From Immundisolibacterales bacterium (GTDB lineage: Bacteria > Pseudomonadota > Gammaproteobacteria > HK1): a DNA stretch of 46,508 bases. The stretch's first letter is position 1, and each line of letters starts with the position of its first letter. The notes under the pieces were generated by a model, which was not told the origin of the DNA, did no database searches, and saw nothing but the letters and a program-made list of their open reading frames with translations. Below, piece after piece: positions 1 to 8,554 of this stretch. A program made the translations under genes and the position numbers. Where the stretch lies: NCBI GenBank assembly GCA_026712715.1, contig JAPOPW010000057.1:1-46508 (forward strand), written 5' to 3'.

Positions 1-711
1 GGCCGCATCGCCGCGGAAGTAGAGGCGGATGGCTCGTTCCTTGTGACGTTCGACCACCGGTACCAGGACATCACGCCATCCATGGGCGCTGTGCACGTTG
101 CCGGGGCGCAGCGCGCAACGCTCCAGGTCGCCGAACTGGTTGAACACGAACAGCGGGTGATAGCAGGAGCAGCCGAAGTGGCCGTTATAGGCCGTGCCCT
201 CTTGCTCACCGAAAGTCGGGCTCACGGAGCTGTCCATGTCGAGCACCACACGCCTCGGCGGATCGTGGTCGTGAACCCGGTCGATCCACATCCCCGACAG
301 GTCCGCAAGGGCCGCGAGGTTCTCGTTGTTCGCCAGCAGCTCGGTCTCGAAGCGCCCCATCTGGCTGGTCGATGCCCCGCCGCGCTCGACCGCCTTGCCG
401 CCGACGATCCAGCGCATCGCGGGATCACGCCCGAGCCGGTCGGCGTCGTTGACATCCTCGTAGCCGGCGAGACGCCCATAGACGGACTGGCGAAGGAGAC
501 TGACGATGCCGTGCCAGCCGTTCCTGCCCGTGCGGCTATCCGCGAGCACGCCGCCCGCCAGAGCGGTCAGTCCGAGCGCGTCGTCCAGTTCGCGATAAGC
601 GAGCAACCCCGCGTCGGAGGTCACCCGCGATCCGTGGAACTCCAGTTTCAGGCGGCGGTCGAAAAGGGGCCGGAGTGGCCCATGATCCGATTCACCCTCC
701 GGGTTCCGCAT
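1..711 (-). CDS. IS1380-family transposase, N-terminal part, cut by window edge
   Basis: This frame is open for 237 codons from an ATG at 709-711 to the window edge, with no internal stop. The predicted protein (translated by hand from the minus strand) contains the segment LEFHGSRVTSDAGLLAYREL. Further on come VVLDMDSSVSPTFGEQEG and a run with YNGHFGCSCYHPLF. These match the DDE transposase of the IS1380 family, in which the VLDMDSS region carries the first catalytic Asp. The C-terminal half, with the remaining catalytic residues, lies outside the window. It reads outward, toward the left edge. Other frames over this stretch look like shadows. Its N-terminus differs from that of the transposase starting at 46456, so the two edges carry different IS1380 members. 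Confidence 0.88.
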   Translation of the reverse strand, partial: MRNPEGESDHGPLRPLFDRRLKLEFHGSRVTSDAGLLAYRELDDALGLTALAGGVLADSRTGRNGWHGIVSLLRQSVYGRLAGYEDVNDADRLGRDPAMRWIVGGKAVERGGASTSQMGRFETELLANNENLAALADLSGMWIDRVHDHDPPRRVVLDMDSSVSPTFGEQEGTAYNGHFGCSCYHPLFVFNQFGDLERCALRPGNVHSAHGWRDVLVPVVERHKERAIRLYFRGDAA

Positions 712-956
712 CCGAGCCGCCCTCCGACACCCTCAAGCCATTGATTCTTATAAAATAATCGTGCCAATCAGGCATCAGGCGAAGCGGTCACTTGGGAAAT
801 GCGGGTTGAAGCCTCTCAACTCCAATCTGATCAGAGGTCGTGGCCCACTTCAAGTCCTTGTTTCTTCGTCGAACCCGCCGTTATCCGAACACGAATGCCG
901 CAGCCGGGAGGTGTCTCCGGGAACGGTGCGCCCGGCCTTCGCGGTCCGCCTGGTTC

Positions 957-1460
957 TCAGCCTCCGGAGACCTGGAAGTAGCCGCCCGGCGCGTCGACCG
1001 GAAATCGCGGTCCGTTGCGGACGATGGTGTCGTGCATGGCCAGGTACGCTTCCATGGCCGCGTACTGGTCGTAAGTCCCGATGCCGGCGTCGATCATTGC
1101 CGCGGCAAAGTGCCGGGCCATGATGCCGAATACTTCCTCGGTGACCCCCGGTCGCCTGCGGACGTCCAGCATGCCGTCACCCTCGTACCAGCAGGGACCA
1201 CCGGTCGCTTCGCACAACAGATCGCTCAGCGGCCCCCGCAGTGCGTCCATGTCCGCCTCGGCAAAACGAACGACGAGACGGTCATCACCCCCGACGCTTG
1301 CGAGAAAGCCCTCGGCAATCGTCGTCGCGCCCGATGGGCCGCCGATTCGCTGGTAGAGGGACACCTCGTGGCGGCCGGCATTGCCGGTCGTGAACTCGAC
1401 CAGCAGTATGCCGGCGAGCGCCAGGGCGCCCGTCAGGATGAACAGCGGCAGTCGTTTCAT
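957..1460 (-). CDS. Membrane-anchored truncated-haemoglobin-like protein lacking proximal His
   Basis: 167 aa. The start at 1460 is chosen because GGGGGAAG precedes the ATG and a hydrophobic segment follows at once (about residues 4-22), predicting an N-terminal anchor or signal. Residues 34-145 resemble group I truncated haemoglobins: LYQRIGG at 35-41, a GGP turn at 87-89, then the E/F-helix region and a helix with ARHFAAAM. Aligned by eye to Mycobacterium tuberculosis trHbN, the proximal haem histidine (MKQVHQGRGI) corresponds to Arg101 (MLDVRRRPGV), and the B10 Tyr corresponds to Leu53. Haem binding in the usual way is therefore doubtful. An export segment is also unusual for this family. 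It stands alone, with about 580 bp of apparently non-coding DNA upstream. The family call is fairly sure; the function is unknown. Confidence 0.75.
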   Translation of the reverse strand: MKRLPLFILTGALALAGILLVEFTTGNAGRHEVSLYQRIGGPSGATTIAEGFLASVGGDDRLVVRFAEADMDALRGPLSDLLCEATGGPCWYEGDGMLDVRRRPGVTEEVFGIMARHFAAAMIDAGIGTYDQYAAMEAYLAMHDTIVRNGPRFPVDAPGGYFQVSGG

Positions 1461-2040
1461 TTCTTCCCCCTGCTGCGGAGTCGCAATTGGCGCAGCGTGC
1501 GGATTCGGCGTTCCTTCCGTGCGGACTCGCTCCGCGTCCCGGGTTCGCGCGTCCCCGACGCGGAAGCCGCGCCCCTTCGGAACGCAGGAGCGAGAGCCGC
1601 CGGATGAGCGCAACTCCGGTCCCGTTGCGTTGCGGATGGGGAGTGCCGCCTGCGCTTGACCGCGAATCCGCGATCCACTCTGGAGGCGGCGAGATTCCGT
1701 GGATTGCCCGAGTGCGAATTCGGATAACACGGGTGCGACGCGCGCAACGTCCCCATGGAGATCTCCTCACCCGCAAGGTTGCCGCGAGAGCGCGCTCGAG
1801 AACCGCTCGAAGGCTCCGGGACCTCGTGGAGCGGGCCGTCGACCCCGTCGCCTCTCCCTCCGGGCCGCGGCGACGTCCACCGCCGGGCTGCGGCGGGCCA
1901 CGGCGGGGTTGGTCCACTCGAGCTCGCTCCGCCCCGCGGCGAGAACGAGCGGTGCCCCGTTCCCGCGCCGCCGGGTTCTCAGACGGGCGGGGATGCGTCA
2001 TCCTTGCCCGGGGCGGCAGCGGGCGAAGGATTGAAGGGGA
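1461..2040. other. Intergenic stretch without a recognisable gene
   Basis: About 580 bp between the divergent globin-like gene and the MmgE/PrpD gene. Long open frames exist on both strands, but they are rich in Arg, Pro and Ser, have no recognisable domain and overlap one another, as expected from high-GC DNA. The stretch must hold the promoters for both neighbours, but I could not identify convincing -35/-10 pairs. The only possible ribosome-binding sites seen are for the flanking genes. Confidence 0.5.
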
Positions 2041-3501
2041 ATGGCGGCCGGACGCAGCACCGAACGCACCGGTGATCGCGGCGCACCGGGAGAGGCGATC
2101 GCGGCGGGCCTCGACGCGCTCTCACGATGGGCCGGCGTTCTCGCCTGGCGGGACGTTCCCGCGCCCGTTCGACGGCGGGTCGCGCGGGGTTTCGCGGACG
2201 ACCTCGCCGCCATCGTCGCGGCGCGCAGGGAGCCGGAGCTCGGCGCCCTCACCGCGCGGCTCGCGCGCGCCTCCGGCCCCCCGGAAGCCACCCTCTTCGA
2301 CGCGAGCGGGCGGCGCCTCGATCGCTACTCCGCGGCGCTCGCTAACGGGAGCGCCGCCGACTGGTGCGAGCTCGACGGCGGCTATCGCAAGGCGCTCTGC
2401 CACGCGGGGCTCTACTGCCTCCCGGCCGTGCTCGCGGAGGGCGAGGCGGCGGGGAGCACCCTCGAGGCGATGCTCCGCGCCCTCCTCGTCGGCTACGAGA
2501 CGGTGGCGCGGGTGGCGAGGACTTTCGAGCGCGCCGACCTCGCGCTCCATCCCCACGGATCGCTTGCCGCCATCGGGGCGACGGCAGCGGTGACGGCCCT
2601 TCGCGGGCACCCGCCCGACACGGCCGCGGCCGCCATCTCGACCGCCGCGACCCTCGTGTCACCCGGGCCGTTCAACCACGCGGTCGAGGGCGCGCTCGTT
2701 CGCAACGTCTGGCCCGGAGTCGGCGCGGCGGCCGGGATCCGGGCCGTCGACTTCGCCGAGATCGGCATCACCGGGCTCGCGACGAGCCTGCACGACGTCC
2801 AGACCGTCGCCCTGGGCGCAGCCGCGCACCCGGACCGGCTGACTCGCGGCCTCGGCGCCGCCTGGGCGGTCGACGACGCCTACCAGAAGATCCACGCCTG
2901 CTGCCAGTACGGGCATGCGGCGGTCGAGGCGACCCTCGCCCTGCTCGATTCGCGGCCGCACACGGACCCCGCCCGGGACCTTCGGAGCGTCCGCGTCGAG
3001 ACCCACTGGCGGGCCCGAAAGCTCGACAACGTCCACCCGGAGACGACCCTCGCGGCGAAGTTCTCGCTCCAGCACATCCTCGCGACGACGGCCCTCCACG
3101 GCCACGCGGGCGCCCCGGCATTCCATGCCGACACGCTTTCGAACCCCGCGATCGCCGCGCTGCGGGACAAGGTCACGATTGCTCCCTTCGAGCCCGAGCT
3201 TGGCCCGCCGAACGATCGGCCGGCGCGGGTGACCTGGGAGATCGAAGACGGGTCGCTCGTTGCGTGCGAGTGCTCGAGCGCCCGGGGAGGTCCGGACCGT
3301 CCATTCACCGAGGCCGAGATCCGGTCAAAGATCCGGGGCATCCTGATCGAGCCGTATCCGGGGCTGTCGGGGGCGGTGATGGAGATCATGGACCTCGCGC
3401 CCGGGGTGCTGGCGCGGCCCTGGCGTGAAACGGTTGCGGCAGCGGCCGGGCCGCCGGCCGACCGAGAAAGCGCGCGGCGCTCGGAGGGTGCGCATGGCTA
3501 G
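2041..3501 (+). CDS. MmgE/PrpD family protein
   Basis: 486 aa, the usual length for the MmgE/PrpD family (2-methylcitrate dehydratase, cis-aconitate decarboxylase and many uncharacterised members). The N-terminal all-helical domain includes DDLAAIVAARREPELGAL and, after it, NGSAADWCELDGGY, where family members carry the (A/N)H..D.DD active-site region. The middle holds the typical GHPPDTAAAAISTAATL and VWPGVGAAAGIRAVDFAEIG helices, and then YQKIHACCQYGHAAVEATL, matching the conserved K..P.C...H region. A 40-residue hydrophilic tail follows. It is the first gene of an operon: the next start codon overlaps its end by 8 nt. The physiological substrate cannot be inferred; methylcitrate is unlikely because prpB and prpC are absent. 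Confidence 0.9.
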   Translation: MAAGRSTERTGDRGAPGEAIAAGLDALSRWAGVLAWRDVPAPVRRRVARGFADDLAAIVAARREPELGALTARLARASGPPEATLFDASGRRLDRYSAALANGSAADWCELDGGYRKALCHAGLYCLPAVLAEGEAAGSTLEAMLRALLVGYETVARVARTFERADLALHPHGSLAAIGATAAVTALRGHPPDTAAAAISTAATLVSPGPFNHAVEGALVRNVWPGVGAAAGIRAVDFAEIGITGLATSLHDVQTVALGAAAHPDRLTRGLGAAWAVDDAYQKIHACCQYGHAAVEATLALLDSRPHTDPARDLRSVRVETHWRARKLDNVHPETTLAAKFSLQHILATTALHGHAGAPAFHADTLSNPAIAALRDKVTIAPFEPELGPPNDRPARVTWEIEDGSLVACECSSARGGPDRPFTEAEIRSKIRGILIEPYPGLSGAVMEIMDLAPGVLARPWRETVAAAAGPPADRESARRSEGAHG

Positions 3502-4435
3502 GGAGAACGTCGTCCTCTACGAGAACCTGAGGACGCCAAGCTACACGCCCTTCTACCTTGCGGAAATCGAGGGGTTGTACGAGGCCGAAGGGCTCGACGT
3601 CGAGCTTCGACTCGCCCCCGCCCCCGCCCTCACCCCGGAGGGTCTCGTCGAAGGGAGGGCAGACGTCGCCTTCGGAGGTCCGATGCGGGTCATGATGCAC
3701 CACGACGCGGCGCATCGGGCCGGCCGGACCTCCCCGCTCGTCTGCTTCGCCCAGGTGGTCGCCCGCGATCCGTTCATCCTCGTCGGCCGCACGCCCAACC
3801 CCGCGTTCCGGTTCGAGGACCTGGTCGGGCCGCGGGTCGCGGTCGCGGTGGACGTGCCGACCCCGTGGATGACGCTCTTCGACGACCTCGACCGAGCCGG
3901 GATCGATCCCGCCTCGCTCGACCGTACGCCGGACGCGCCGATGGCCGACAACGCGGCCGCGTTCGAGCGGGGCGAGATCGACGTCGTACAGGTGTTCGAG
4001 CCCTACGCCGACCGGCTCCTCTCATCGGGCGCCGGGCACGTGTGGCACCGGTTCTCCCGGCGGGGGAACGTCGCCTTCACGAGCTTCTACACGACCCGCC
4101 GCTTCTCCGAGGAGCGGCGCGAGACGTGCACCGCCCTTGTCCGGGCGATCGCGGCCGCTCTGCTTCGGATCCACGAAGCGCCGGCGGAAGCGATTGCGGA
4201 GCGGGTCGGGCCGGCGTTCTTTCCCGACCTCCCGGCGGGCGCGCTCGCGCGCATCGTCGCCGCCTCTCGCGCCGCCCGGCTCTGGCCGCGCACCCCGGCC
4301 CTTCCGGCCGCCGCCTACGTGCGGCTCAAGGCGGCGCTCCTCGCGGGCGGCCTCATCTCGTACGACGTTCCGTACGCGCTCGCCGTCGACGCGGATCTCT
4401 CGTCGGCGGACGGGCCGCCCGCCGGCGAGGCCTGA
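3494..4435 (+). CDS. NMT1/THI5-like substrate-binding protein without signal peptide
   Basis: 313 aa. The start at 3494 is preceded by GGAGGGTG and overlaps the upstream stop codon, so translation is probably coupled. The fold is that of NMT1/THI5/SsuA-type binding proteins: YTPFYLAEIEGLYEAEGLDV near the N-terminus, a GRADVAFGGPMRVMMHHD segment, and a second lobe with ERGEIDVVQVFEPYADRL. No hydrophobic export signal or lipobox precedes the domain, and no cognate permease or ATPase lies beside it. It may act in the cytoplasm as a ligand-binding or pyrimidine-type synthase-like protein, or a further upstream start may be used; the extra upstream codons are Arg-rich and also lack a signal. It sits between MmgE/PrpD and the oxygenase gene, suggesting one pathway. 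Confidence 0.85.
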   Translation: MARENVVLYENLRTPSYTPFYLAEIEGLYEAEGLDVELRLAPAPALTPEGLVEGRADVAFGGPMRVMMHHDAAHRAGRTSPLVCFAQVVARDPFILVGRTPNPAFRFEDLVGPRVAVAVDVPTPWMTLFDDLDRAGIDPASLDRTPDAPMADNAAAFERGEIDVVQVFEPYADRLLSSGAGHVWHRFSRRGNVAFTSFYTTRRFSEERRETCTALVRAIAAALLRIHEAPAEAIAERVGPAFFPDLPAGALARIVAASRAARLWPRTPALPAAAYVRLKAALLAGGLISYDVPYALAVDADLSSADGPPAGEA

Positions 4436-4439
4436 CCCG

Positions 4440-5423
4440 ATGCGGATTCCCGCGATCGACATCGGCCCTTTCCTCGACGGGAGCGGCCGAGCGGCGGTCG
4501 CCGAGCGCATCGCCCGGGCCTGCGAGGAGATCGGGTTCCTCACCGTGACCGGACACGGCATCGCGCCCGAGGTCATCGAACGGGCCTTCGAGCGGTCGCG
4601 GGCCTTCTTCGACCTGCCCCGGGCGCGGAAGGACCGCTGCCATCCGACCGGACCGTCGCGCCAGCGGGGCTATCATGGCTTCGCGACCCGCGGACTCGCC
4701 TACACCCTCGGCGAGAAGGCACCGCCCGACTTGCGCGAGTCTTACTTCCTCGGACCCGTCGACGACCACCGGGAGCGTTTCCGCTCGCATCCCGACGCGG
4801 CCGACGCCTATGCGCCGAACATCTACCCGGACGAGCCCGAAGGGACGGCGGAGGCGCTGGTCGCAATCTACCGGGCGTACGAGCGGCTCGCCGCCCGCCT
4901 CCTTCACGCCTTCGCGGTCGCCCTCGCCCAGCCGGAGGACTTCTTCGCCGGCGCCATCGGGCGACACTTCTGCATCCTCTCGAGCCACCACTACCCGCCG
5001 CTCGGCGCGCCGCCCGCCCCGGGGCAGCTTCGCACCGGCGCGCACACCGACTACGGCGCCCTCACGATCCTCGCGATGACGGAGGCGGACGGCGGTCTCG
5101 AGGTCCGGATGCCGGACGGGCGCTGGCAACCCGTGCGCCCGCCGCCCGGCGCCCTCGTCGTGAACCTCGGGGACATGATGGCGCGCTGGACCAATGGCCG
5201 CTGGACCTCGACCCTGCACCGCGTCGCCAATCCGCGCGAGCTCGGGAACGCCCGCTCCCGCCGCCAGACCATCGGCTACTTCACGCACCCCGACTTCGAC
5301 GCGACCATCGAGGCGATCCCCACCTGCGTGCCCCCGAACGAAGCGCCGAAGCACCCCCCGATCTCCGCCGGCGCCCACATCGCCGCGAAGATCACCGCGA
5401 GCCACGAGGGTGCGAGCAAGTGA
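4440..5423 (+). CDS. Isopenicillin N synthase-like 2-oxoglutarate/Fe(II) dioxygenase
   Basis: 327 aa, starting 4 nt after the previous stop. The N-terminal DIOX_N-type domain includes IDIGPFLDG (residues 6-14) and GFLTVTGHGI (32-41). The catalytic jelly roll carries the iron ligands His202 and Asp204 in GAHTDYGALTIL and His260 in STLHRVANP. Arg275 of RRQTIGYF is the expected 2-oxoglutarate carboxylate ligand. Length and layout match the isopenicillin N synthase/ethylene-forming-enzyme family. This family usually hydroxylates or oxidatively cleaves small molecules. It ends an operon with MmgE/PrpD and a binding protein; the natural substrate is unknown. Confidence 0.92.
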   Translation: MRIPAIDIGPFLDGSGRAAVAERIARACEEIGFLTVTGHGIAPEVIERAFERSRAFFDLPRARKDRCHPTGPSRQRGYHGFATRGLAYTLGEKAPPDLRESYFLGPVDDHRERFRSHPDAADAYAPNIYPDEPEGTAEALVAIYRAYERLAARLLHAFAVALAQPEDFFAGAIGRHFCILSSHHYPPLGAPPAPGQLRTGAHTDYGALTILAMTEADGGLEVRMPDGRWQPVRPPPGALVVNLGDMMARWTNGRWTSTLHRVANPRELGNARSRRQTIGYFTHPDFDATIEAIPTCVPPNEAPKHPPISAGAHIAAKITASHEGASK

Positions 5424-5449
5424 GGCGAACGCGCTTCGGCGTCCGGTTC

Positions 5450-5676
5450 TCACATCCCGACTACCTGATCGATTCCGTCAAGACCGAGGAGGTCTCCGGG
5501 GTTCCTGGTGTTGAGCGGAAGGCCGCGCGCGGCGGCCTTCGCGGCGATGAGCAGATCGGCCAGGCGCGTCCGGCTGGTCCGTCCCGCCGCCCGAGTGTCC
5601 GCGAACACGCGGCCCTGCGCGCGCGCCGCCTCGGCGTCGAACGGCAGGGGCTCCCACGTGGCCACCGCCCATGCGT
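5450..5676 (-). pseudogene. C-terminal remnant of a VapC-type PIN-domain toxin
   Basis: The minus-strand frame from about 5676 down to a TGA at 5450-5452 encodes about 75 residues matching the second half of VapC ribonucleases. It contains TWEPLPFDAEAARAQGRVFA, then TRLADLLIAAKAAARGLPL, and ends TRNPGDLLGLDGIDQVVGM. The Asp in ADLLIAA and the TRNPxD Asp fit C-terminal PIN acidic residues. The N-terminal half, with the first catalytic Asp, is missing: the homology begins right at the stop codon of the neighbouring cupin gene. No cognate VapB antitoxin is seen. It is therefore a truncated relic rather than an active toxin. Confidence 0.72.
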
Positions 5677-6215
5677 TACCGCGTGGCCTTGGCGAAGGCG
5701 GGTTGGAGGGTTTCCGACCAGACGCAGTGGCCGGCGTCGTGGGCGCCGAGGATGGTGAGGAGGAGGGCTTCCGCGTCGGACGCGTTGCGGAAGCCGCGAA
5801 GGACACCGTCGGGCACGACGATGCCGTCGAAGGGTTCGAGGACCACCGACTCCTTGCCGTCGTCGCCCCAGTAGATCTCCCATCGGCCGGTGAGGGCGAC
5901 GAAGGTCTCCTCCGAGCCGTGGCTGTGGAGGGCCGCGCCGTTTCCGGGCGGGGCCTTCACGAAGTCGATGTGGTAGTTCGTCGCCTGCTCGACGGCGGTC
6001 CCCTCGAGCTGCTCGTCGTCCGCTCCGCCCCCGAGGGCGCTGAAGAGGGTGCGGACGTGCCCCGGCAGGGTGCAGTCGAGGAAGGCGCGGGGGGACGGGA
6101 CCAGCTCGTCGAATCGCCAGACGCGGGCCTCCATCTCTTCGGGCGAGACGGATCTCGACTTCCCGAACCACGCCTCGGATTCCGTGTCGAACCGCATGTC
6201 GCGCTCGTTTCTCAT
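5676..6215 (-). CDS. Cupin-domain protein
   Basis: 179 aa. The start at 6215 follows a good GAGGAG site; upstream codons in frame are Arg/Pro-rich and unlikely to be coding. A single cupin barrel is evident: motif 1 reads GAALHSHGSEETFVALTG, giving the HxH and Glu metal ligands. Motif 2 is EPFDGIVVPDGVLRGFRN, where the usual His is replaced by Arg. A three-residue metal site may remain. Members like this are often small-molecule dioxygenases, isomerases or binding proteins, so the specific role is open. The gene stands alone, with a VapC remnant abutting its 3' end. Confidence 0.85.
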   Translation of the reverse strand: MRNERDMRFDTESEAWFGKSRSVSPEEMEARVWRFDELVPSPRAFLDCTLPGHVRTLFSALGGGADDEQLEGTAVEQATNYHIDFVKAPPGNGAALHSHGSEETFVALTGRWEIYWGDDGKESVVLEPFDGIVVPDGVLRGFRNASDAEALLLTILGAHDAGHCVWSETLQPAFAKATR

Positions 6216-6438
6216 GTTTCGGCTCCTCGTTCCTCGCGGATTCGGTTTCTCCGGGCGCGTCCGTTCGGGACCGGACAGGTTTTCCCGTTGCCCGTCGAGG
6301 CTCGCACGCTCCACCGTCACGTCCCCATTCTTCTACCCGAAGCCGCCCGCTTCCAGGGGCACACCCGAGAACCGGGGGAAAAATACGGCTTCCCGGTCCG
6401 CAGCGTGACGGAAGTTTCCCGTCGCCCGTGGCCGGCCG

Positions 6439-7506
6439 CTACCCGAAGCGGGACAGGCGCCAGGGCGCCAATGCCTCGGCCTCGTTGCCGGCCACGATCT
6501 CGCCGGTAGCGAGCCGGCCCACGACGGGGGCCATCACCACCCCTGCGTGCATGACGGCCAGGTAGAGACCGGGCGCATCCCGTGTGAACCCGACGATCGG
6601 CATGCCGTCGGCCGGCATGGGCCGCCAACCGACCCGCGCGTCGATCGACGAGACCGTTTCGGCACCGCGAAGTCGTCGCCGGATCAGGGAGAGCACGTTC
6701 GCCGCCCGATGGTCCGGCATTTCCCCTTCAACAAAGTGGTCGGTCGCGATCAGACGCCCGGCAAAGTCCTGGCGTATCTCGAGGTCGGGAGCGGAGACGA
6801 TTCGGCCCACGAGACCCCGGGGTCCCGCGAAGCGCAGCAACGTCACCGGCGACGATCCGACCGGAAGCTCGATTCCGATATCGGCAAAGAGCGCTGTCGA
6901 GCCCGTCCCGGCGGCGACCACCACGATGTCCGCCTCGATTGCGCCGTCTAGCAGAACGACACCGCAAATGCGCCCGTCGGTGGTGGCAAGCGCCTTCACT
7001 TCGGATCCCGCGACGAGCCGTGCCCCGGCCTCGATTGCGGCACCAACGAGAGTCCGGGTCGCGGCAACCGGGTCGAGCGCTCCTTCGCCCGGGGCATGAG
7101 CCGCGACTGGCGGCGGCGCTGCGAGCCGGGGCTCGAGGCGGCGAATCTCGTCCTCTTCGACCAGCCTGACGTCATGGCCCCAGGCCGTGTGCTCGGCCAC
7201 CAATCGCTCCGAGTCGAGCGGATTCCCGGACCAGATGAGCGCCCCGTTCCATTCGACCGCGAGAGCGCCGTTCAACTCCCGGTCCAGGCGACGGTAGTCC
7301 GCGATCGCCGCATTGCGAAGGCGCGCGACGGCGCGGGAGTTGCCGTGAACGATGTTGATCCACGCAAACGACCGGGCCGTCACGCCCGAAGCCGGCTGCG
7401 ACCTCTCGACAATCGCCACCGCCGAGCCCGCGGACGCCAGATGGTAGGCGATCGTCGCGCCGACGATTCCGGCCCCGACGACGACGACCGAAGGGCGCCC
7501 CGTCAC
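6439..7506 (-). CDS. FAD-dependent oxidoreductase, DAO (D-amino acid/glycine oxidase-like) family
   Basis: 355 aa from a GTG at 7506. The start is chosen because GGGGAGG lies 8 nt upstream and GTGA overlaps the stop of the LysR gene, giving translational coupling. The N-terminal Rossmann motif is VVVVGAGIVGATIAYHLA, followed by VERSQPASGVTARSFAWIN. The C-terminal GWRPMPADGMPIVGF and YLAVMHAGVVMAPVVGRL are the second FAD-binding region of DAO enzymes. It probably oxidises an amine or amino acid, feeding electrons to O2 or a chain. Co-transcription with a GcvA-like LysR regulator suggests substrate-responsive control. Confidence 0.9.
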   Translation of the reverse strand: MTGRPSVVVVGAGIVGATIAYHLASAGSAVAIVERSQPASGVTARSFAWINIVHGNSRAVARLRNAAIADYRRLDRELNGALAVEWNGALIWSGNPLDSERLVAEHTAWGHDVRLVEEDEIRRLEPRLAAPPPVAAHAPGEGALDPVAATRTLVGAAIEAGARLVAGSEVKALATTDGRICGVVLLDGAIEADIVVVAAGTGSTALFADIGIELPVGSSPVTLLRFAGPRGLVGRIVSAPDLEIRQDFAGRLIATDHFVEGEMPDHRAANVLSLIRRRLRGAETVSSIDARVGWRPMPADGMPIVGFTRDAPGLYLAVMHAGVVMAPVVGRLATGEIVAGNEAEALAPWRLSRFG

Positions 7507-8423
7507 GGAGCGACCTCCCCGGCCGCCTCGCTGCCGATCCACTCGCGAAACGCGGTGGTCATCGGCTCATCCGCCGTCGCCTCCGGACCCACGAGGTAGT
7601 AGCGAAGGCTCTGGGGCATGGAGAGATCGAACAGCTTCACCAGTCGTCCGGCTTCGATGTCGTCGGCTGCGAGCACGCTGCTCGCGAGCGCGACCCCCTG
7701 GCCGGCGAGCGCCGCGTTCATCATCAGCCCGTAACTTCCCAATGAGAACTCGGGACCCTGGTTCGGGTCCACGTTCTCGACTCCGGCCGCCCGCAGCCAC
7801 ATCGCCCAGTCAGGCCACGTGGGATTCCCGGCCGCCCATTCCTGGCGAAGGAGCGCATGCCATTCGAGGTCTCCCGGTTGCTTCAAGGGATGCGGGCCTT
7901 CCAGCAGAGCCGGGCTGCAAACCGGGAACACGTCCTCCTCGAACAGAACGTCGCACCGCAACCCCGGGTAGCTTCCGTCGCCGTAGCGAATGGCGAGATC
8001 CACGGCCTCGCGCGCGAAGTCGACGACGCGTGCGGTCGCGTCGAGCCTGATTTCGATTCCGGGATGCCGCTCGCGAAAACGATCGAGGCGGCGCACCAGC
8101 CATTTCGCACCGAAATCGGGCTCGACGCTGACCGTCAGAGGGCGGCGAACCGTACGCCGGTAGAACGCCTCCATGGTGCGCGCGAGCTGGTCGAATCCGT
8201 CGCTTACCCCGGGCAGCAAGGTCTGTCCGGCGACGGTGAGGTCCACGGTCCGGTTCAGGCGCACGAAGAGGGCTTCCCCGAGATAGGACTCGAGCGCCCG
8301 CACCTGTTGCCCGACCGCCGCGGGGGTCACGTGAAGCTCCTCCGCCGCCCGGCTGAAGCTCCTGTGCCGGCCCGCCGCCTCGAAGGCCCGAAGAGCGTTG
8401 AGGGAAGGAAGACGCTGCTTCAC
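7503..8423 (-). CDS. LysR-family transcriptional regulator, GcvA-like
   Basis: 306 aa, the normal LTTR length. Residues 1-65 form the winged helix-turn-helix: LNALRAFEAAGRHRSFSRAA, then HVTPAAVGQQVRALESYLG and LFVRLNRTVDLT. The C-terminal effector domain is of the GcvA type, with AVDLAIRYGDGSYPGL and SLGSYGLMMNAALAGQGVAL. It overlaps the downstream FAD oxidoreductase gene by 4 nt, so it is probably its regulator, and it is divergent from the DUF1127 gene at 8555. The AT-rich intergenic region between them holds a perfect inverted repeat (8475-8495) that could be its operator. Confidence 0.93.
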   Translation of the reverse strand: MKQRLPSLNALRAFEAAGRHRSFSRAAEELHVTPAAVGQQVRALESYLGEALFVRLNRTVDLTVAGQTLLPGVSDGFDQLARTMEAFYRRTVRRPLTVSVEPDFGAKWLVRRLDRFRERHPGIEIRLDATARVVDFAREAVDLAIRYGDGSYPGLRCDVLFEEDVFPVCSPALLEGPHPLKQPGDLEWHALLRQEWAAGNPTWPDWAMWLRAAGVENVDPNQGPEFSLGSYGLMMNAALAGQGVALASSVLAADDIEAGRLVKLFDLSMPQSLRYYLVGPEATADEPMTTAFREWIGSEAAGEVAP

Positions 8424-8474
8424 ATTGGAAAGTATTTCTTTATTGAAGACCTAGCGATCATGCGTTGTTCATCC

Positions 8475-8495
8475 CCAATATCGGACATATATTGG
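8475..8495. promoter_or_regulatory. Inverted repeat between lysR and DUF1127 gene, candidate operator
   Basis: A perfect 7-bp inverted repeat, CCAATAT / ATATTGG, with a 7-nt spacer. It lies in a locally AT-rich patch between the divergent LysR gene (start 8423) and the DUF1127 gene (start 8555). LysR regulators usually bind interrupted palindromes in such positions. Binding by this LysR is inference. Confidence 0.5.
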
Positions 8496-8554
8496 CACGT
8501 ATACGCACCGGGGAGCTTTCCCGTTCGAACTTTCCTGACCGGAGGAATACTATC

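Noticed and set aside
880..1728. A 10-bp inverted repeat (GTTATCCGAA at 880-889, its complement at 1719-1728) flanking the globin-like gene
   Set aside because: Only the 10-bp core and a few outer bases match, and no transposase or target duplication accompanies it. It could be chance.
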